From: an uncultured Clostridium sp.
GTDB taxonomy: Bacteria; Bacillota; Clostridia; TANB77; CAG-508
Length of the DNA: 5,647 nt
Reading direction: 5' to 3'
Assembly (NCBI GenBank): GCA_945874585.1
Contig: CAMCHB010000070.1
Coordinates: 1 to 5,647 of the forward strand
Position numbers and translations under genes: made by a program. Positions 5,601 to 5,647 of the stretch are shown piece after piece. The first letter of the stretch is position 1; each line of letters opens with the position of its first letter. The notes under the pieces were generated by a model. The model made no database searches, was not told the DNA's origin, and was given only the letters and a program-made list of their open reading frames with translations.

Positions 5601-5647
5601 CTGTCTCTTATACACATCTGACGCTGCCGACGATATGCAGTGTGTAG
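5601..5647. other. Untrimmed Illumina Nextera adapter (artefact, not genomic)
   Basis: CTGTCTCTTATACACATCT at 5601-5619 is the 19-bp Tn5 mosaic end used in Nextera libraries. It continues to 5633 with GACGCTGCCGACGA, the complement of the rest of the Nextera Read 1 adapter. The next eight bases, TATGCAGT (5634-5641), are the reverse complement of ACTGCATA, which I recall as i5 index N506/S506. GTGTAG (5642-5647) is the beginning of the P5 flow-cell sequence in this orientation. The component order is exactly that of a read running off a short fragment into the adapter. Real genomic sequence ends at 5600. Confidence 0.98.

Noticed and set aside
5601..5619. Mosaic end as evidence of a real Tn5-type transposon end
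   Set aside because: The sequence continues into Read 1 adapter, an index and P5, which are purely synthetic; a natural element would continue into IS50 or transposase DNA.

Overview
This window is a low-GC, AT-rich bacterial fragment that looks like a Firmicutes housekeeping locus, most likely from a clostridial or related gut-type lineage. The evidence is the rplI-dnaB-tilS-ftsH gene order, strong purine-rich Shine-Dalgarno sites, TTG and GTG starts, and Bacillus/Clostridium-like protein sequences. TGA need not be read as tryptophan anywhere. No genus can be named from the sequence alone.

Layout, left to right. Bases 1-143 hold no supportable gene, but carry a sigma-E-like promoter candidate and a short tandem repeat. 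They precede an 81-residue tyrosine-rich protein of unknown function on the + strand (144-389). A 17-bp hairpin (389-427) ends this gene and, read the other way, ends ftsH. The rest lies on the - strand. In transcription order it is a strong sigma-A promoter (5195-5223), rplI (ribosomal protein L9), dnaB (replicative helicase), tilS (tRNA-Ile lysidine synthetase), then ftsH (membrane AAA+ protease) with its own extended -10 promoter. rplI, dnaB and tilS are tightly packed (13 bp and 1 bp apart) and probably form one transcript. No terminator is visible between tilS and ftsH, so ftsH may be expressed both by read-through and from its own promoter. The hpt (hypoxanthine phosphoribosyltransferase) gene that usually lies between tilS and ftsH in Firmicutes is absent.

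Upstream of the rplI promoter, bases 5224-5331 show nothing recognisable. A clean terminator (5334-5364) follows the 3' end of a NUDIX-type hydrolase gene whose 5' end is missing. Biological sequence stops at base 5600. Bases 5601-5647 are untrimmed Illumina Nextera adapter (mosaic end, Read 1 adapter, an 8-base i5 index and the start of P5), so the apparent start codon of the NUDIX ORF is synthetic.

I see no CRISPR array, mobile element, RNA gene or new multi-gene system. The most interesting biological item is the orphan tyrosine-rich gene with a sporulation-type promoter candidate. The most important practical item is the adapter contamination.
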